Part shown: piece after piece, positions 61,401 through 64,000 of the stretch | Layout: each line of letters opens with the position of its first letter | Numbering within the stretch: the first letter of the stretch is position 1 | DNA from: Polytrichum commune | Lineage: Eukaryota; Streptophyta; Polytrichopsida; Polytrichales; Polytrichaceae | Length of the DNA stretch: 64,000 nt | Assembly: GCA_950295325.1 (NCBI GenBank) | Contig: OX485808.1 | Coordinates: 39,078,527 to 39,142,526, forward strand | Direction: 5' to 3' | Made by a program: the position numbers and the translations under genes | The notes under the pieces: model-generated | Told to the model about the DNA's origin: nothing | The model's input: the letters and a program-made list of their open reading frames with translations, nothing else | The model's database searches: none

Positions 61401-63613
61401 TCTCACTCCTTGTTGTCATGTTTCCCTCCCATATATCACACAATTTGACATTAAAATAAATCACCAAAGAATTTAAACCACACGCTTGCACACATCGCAT
61501 TGTCATCATTATAATTATTCTCATTATTGCAATGTTGCACTTTGTGTTATGCCATAATGTCACATGCTACACAACATTCTATTTTATCACGCATCCATGC
61601 TAATACTACATAGCTCCTCAAGTGCACTTTGGTTGCCACGAGCATGATATTACAAAGTTTAGAGTGTACTTACATTGATGCATCATCAGTGACTTCACAA
61701 GCTATTGACTTTCCAAATATTATGTACAACTTCAAATCAATGATATTCTAATATAAAATATGATTTTAAATGAGGCAATGGAAAAAATACACCCACTATA
61801 AGCAAGAGAACACTAGATTAGAACTAAATTGCATCCACACATTGTCATGATGTGAGGCAGACAAAAATGTAGCTCATAAAATTTGGTTGACTTTCGAAGT
61901 CCAGGAAAGCCAATGAGAAACATTTTTTTATCATATAAATAACATCATACAAATCACTTGCACTTAATATTTAAGGAGATTCTGAGGCAAAGTTTGAAGC
62001 ACCTTACAATCTAATGTGGTTCTCCACATCTGAGTGGAGTTTATTTGGTATTGAATTGAGGTGCAATATCCGAGTTTCCATCTTGTCATTTGTAGTTGAT
62101 GCTACACAATGATGTCAATAATGTGCAATTGTTAAAAAAATTCCTAAGACAACCCACCCATCAAGAAAATCGATTTTGAGCATGTTCATGAAATTTCTTA
62201 TTGAAACAAAACCCTAACCAGTAGATAAACCAAACCAAATACTGGCATGTGTATTAACTCTTCAAGGATATAGAATCTTACATGAAATGAATCTTCCAGG
62301 GTAGCATATTATGATAAGGCTCCAATGCCCTCTGTAAAATCAATGAGATTAGTGCAATTTAACATAAATGTCAGAAAGCCTAAAATCAATTTTTTGAGCA
62401 ATTGGTGAAGACCTGGAGGTTCAAAGAAAATCTAGGGGGAAGTTCTAGTGCGTATTATTTCATATTTCTATATATTGATGAGACCTACATTAGTTTCAAT
62501 TCTTGTGATTGATAAGTAACCTTGTAGTTGTGTTGTAAAACCGGTTCCTTTGATTCAACAAAAAGTGTTGATGATTTATACTACAGAACTTCATAGAATA
62601 ATTTAACAAAACGCAACAATTACTCAACACATCAAATTAAACATGTTTTGAAAATAAAATGTATCAAAACTTGTCATTAAGTAAATATAAAAAAGAAAAC
62701 ACATCCAACAAGTCATGATATAAAGCATAAGTTAATTACCTTAAAATAATTGGAAGAAACACAAAGTCTTGTTGGAAGATGTCAACTTTTATCCAACGCT
62801 TAGCACTTTCAAAATCAACCATATTCAAATTGGCCATTGCAACCTTTGTGAAGAAATAATTGTTGAAGAAATGTAGGCCACGAATTTTTGAGTACTTCTT
62901 CTGAAGGTACCTATAGAATACAGTATACCACCAAAAGACCATGTTATCCATTTCGACTTCTATAGTATGATAAGACTATGCTACATATTCTATGTAGTGT
63001 CATATGGTATTTTATGTCACTGTGGTAACTTTTTTAATGAGTCCACTTCTTATGAATAAGTAAAATTACAAAAATTGTCATCCCAACTTACTTGAATCTG
63101 CTTCATTCAAATTCCAATTATTGAAACAAAGTTTGGTGTATTCTGCATCCTAGTAATTGAGTGTATTCTGCTGAGTAAGTGATAGTAATTGCAACATAGT
63201 AAATCTATAATGCCCAACAAATTTTAACAAGGAAAGACATATAATGCTAGGTTTAAAACTAGTGTTAGGCAGTCTAGAATTATTATTGAGCAAGAAAAAT
63301 AGAATTAGTGACACTAAATACAATATTATATAGTGTAGTGACTTTTAGTATAATATTCCAACATAGTAGTTGCAATCGTGTGAAAAATGTATAGTATGCA
63401 AACTATGTATACTACATGTCAACAAGGTATGACAAATTTTGTCAAAAGTGATGAGAAGAGAACACTCACCTGACATAAAAGTCTACAATGTTGCCATTCA
63501 CAAGCTTCCCAACTTCAAGGCATGTCAAATCATCCTTTGATATAGTGATAGGCTCATTATCATTTGAGGGCCATACGAGCTTTTTAAATTCTCTTTCAGG
63601 CGGGCGGTGAAGC
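58402..63613 (-). CDS. Ulp1/C48 SUMO-type cysteine protease fused to a TPR array (5' end incomplete)
   Basis: Eight minus-strand exons, 63613-63470, 62910-62740, 62331-62282, 62101-62008, 60939-60855, 60523-60413, 60213-60069 and 59516-58402, join in phase at all seven junctions (~638 residues; further 5' exons should lie beyond the window). Exons 1-7 form a Ulp1 domain: KLVWPSNDNEPITISKDDLTC, GNIVDFYVRYLQKK, HFFNNYFFTKV, then catalytic His in GHWSLIIICYP, the acidic position as ILHLNS (Asn instead of Asp), EIPFIVPPVPQQDNNTDC with oxyanion Gln and catalytic Cys, and the DWFPPSICLTKR tail. Exon 8 (~370 residues) is TPR-like, with repeated GALQDLEMV, LSLRGYVKGxL, ALEDLNAAxxLEP modules in a ~70-residue double repeat. 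Ulp1 enzymes process or remove SUMO; TPRs bind proteins, so a targeted deSUMOylase is inferred. An independent TPR gene starting at 59601 is the alternative. Confidence 0.75.
61321..61671. mobile_element. Family E TIR element in the Ulp1-TPR intron
   Basis: 351 bp with perfect 16-base inverted ends AAGTACACTCTAAACT / AGTTTAGAGTGTACTT. It lies in the intron between exons 62101-62008 and 60939-60855. No ORF. A diverged, longer relative lies at 21.75-22.25 kb. Confidence 0.75.
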
Positions 63614-64000
63614 CTATTATACAATATAGAATGAGCTTAAGTTAACATTTTGTGAATCACAAAAGCAAGCTACTGGTAATAGCATTATCCACAAAGTCCC
63701 TCGAATTCAAAGAGGATTGAAATCGTGGGTTTGATCCTTCTTTGAGAAAATTTCTATTAAGAGTCCGTTAGCTCATCATGTATTGGAGCCTATTTTGAAA
63801 GTTAAGTGAATGTTTGGAATCTCCCTTTTTTCACCTCTCAAACTTTAAAAGAAATTTTAGGATCTAAAATAGGGTATGCCGATGGGATCCACTAACCTAG
63901 AAGTCCCAGATCAGCCTATGCAAGGGTAGCTTGGCCCACCCATACTAGTAAGACAAACTAGAAAATTGGTTCTTAATAGCCCCACACCACTCTTTGAGTT
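63614..64000. other. Intron or upstream part of the Ulp1-TPR gene
   Basis: The first recognised exon opens in phase 2 at 63613, so more coding sequence lies upstream, past the window edge. In these 387 bases I see no exon with a Ulp1-like motif. Confidence 0.5.

Overview
The window is nuclear DNA of a land plant. It carries intron-rich genes with canonical GT/AG junctions, chloroplast-targeted proteins (an LHCB7-type antenna protein and a CLPT-type Clp subunit), a plant-type autoinhibited Ca2+-ATPase, a nuclear tRNA-Trp and many short non-autonomous repeats. The species cannot be named from sequence alone. The gene set and the long AT-rich intergenic stretches fit a seed-free plant or another compact-to-medium plant genome, but that is only an impression. 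All exon models were assembled by eye from homology, splice sites and reading-frame phase; no alignment or transcript data were used.

Layout. 1-5.8 kb: non-coding, with a diverged duplication. 5.8-9.4 kb (+): a secretory FAD-linked L-gulono-1,4-lactone oxidase-like enzyme ending in HDEL. 10.4-13.9 kb (-): a WLM metalloprotease with two RanBP2 zinc fingers (WSS1A type), with a ~330 bp tandem repeat upstream. 15.6-25.2 kb: a repeat-rich gene desert with several TIR elements and a tRNA-type SINE flanked by a 12 bp target duplication. 26.7-37.4 kb (+): a type IIB Ca2+-ATPase in at least 11 exons, with a 5S-rRNA-derived element in its first intron region. 37.4-43.0 kb: non-coding and MITE-rich. 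43.0-46.4 kb (+): LHCB7, seven exons, fully phased. 47.9-50.8 kb (-): an F-box/Kelch-like gene that is apparently broken. 53.5-53.9 kb (+): a small secreted protein preceded by tandem repeats that each carry a splice-acceptor-like end. 54.7-57.6 kb (-): a CLPT-like chloroplast Clp accessory protein. 57.9 kb: tRNA-Trp(CCA). 58.4-63.6 kb (-): the 3' part of a gene fusing a Ulp1/C48 (SUMO-type) cysteine protease domain to a long TPR array.

The neighbouring genes do not form a pathway; this is an ordinary plant gene neighbourhood. The most unusual items are the Ulp1-TPR fusion, in which the catalytic Asp is replaced by Asn, the HDEL-terminated gulonolactone-oxidase-like enzyme, and a rich set of miniature elements, including a 5S-rRNA-derived one, inside and between genes.
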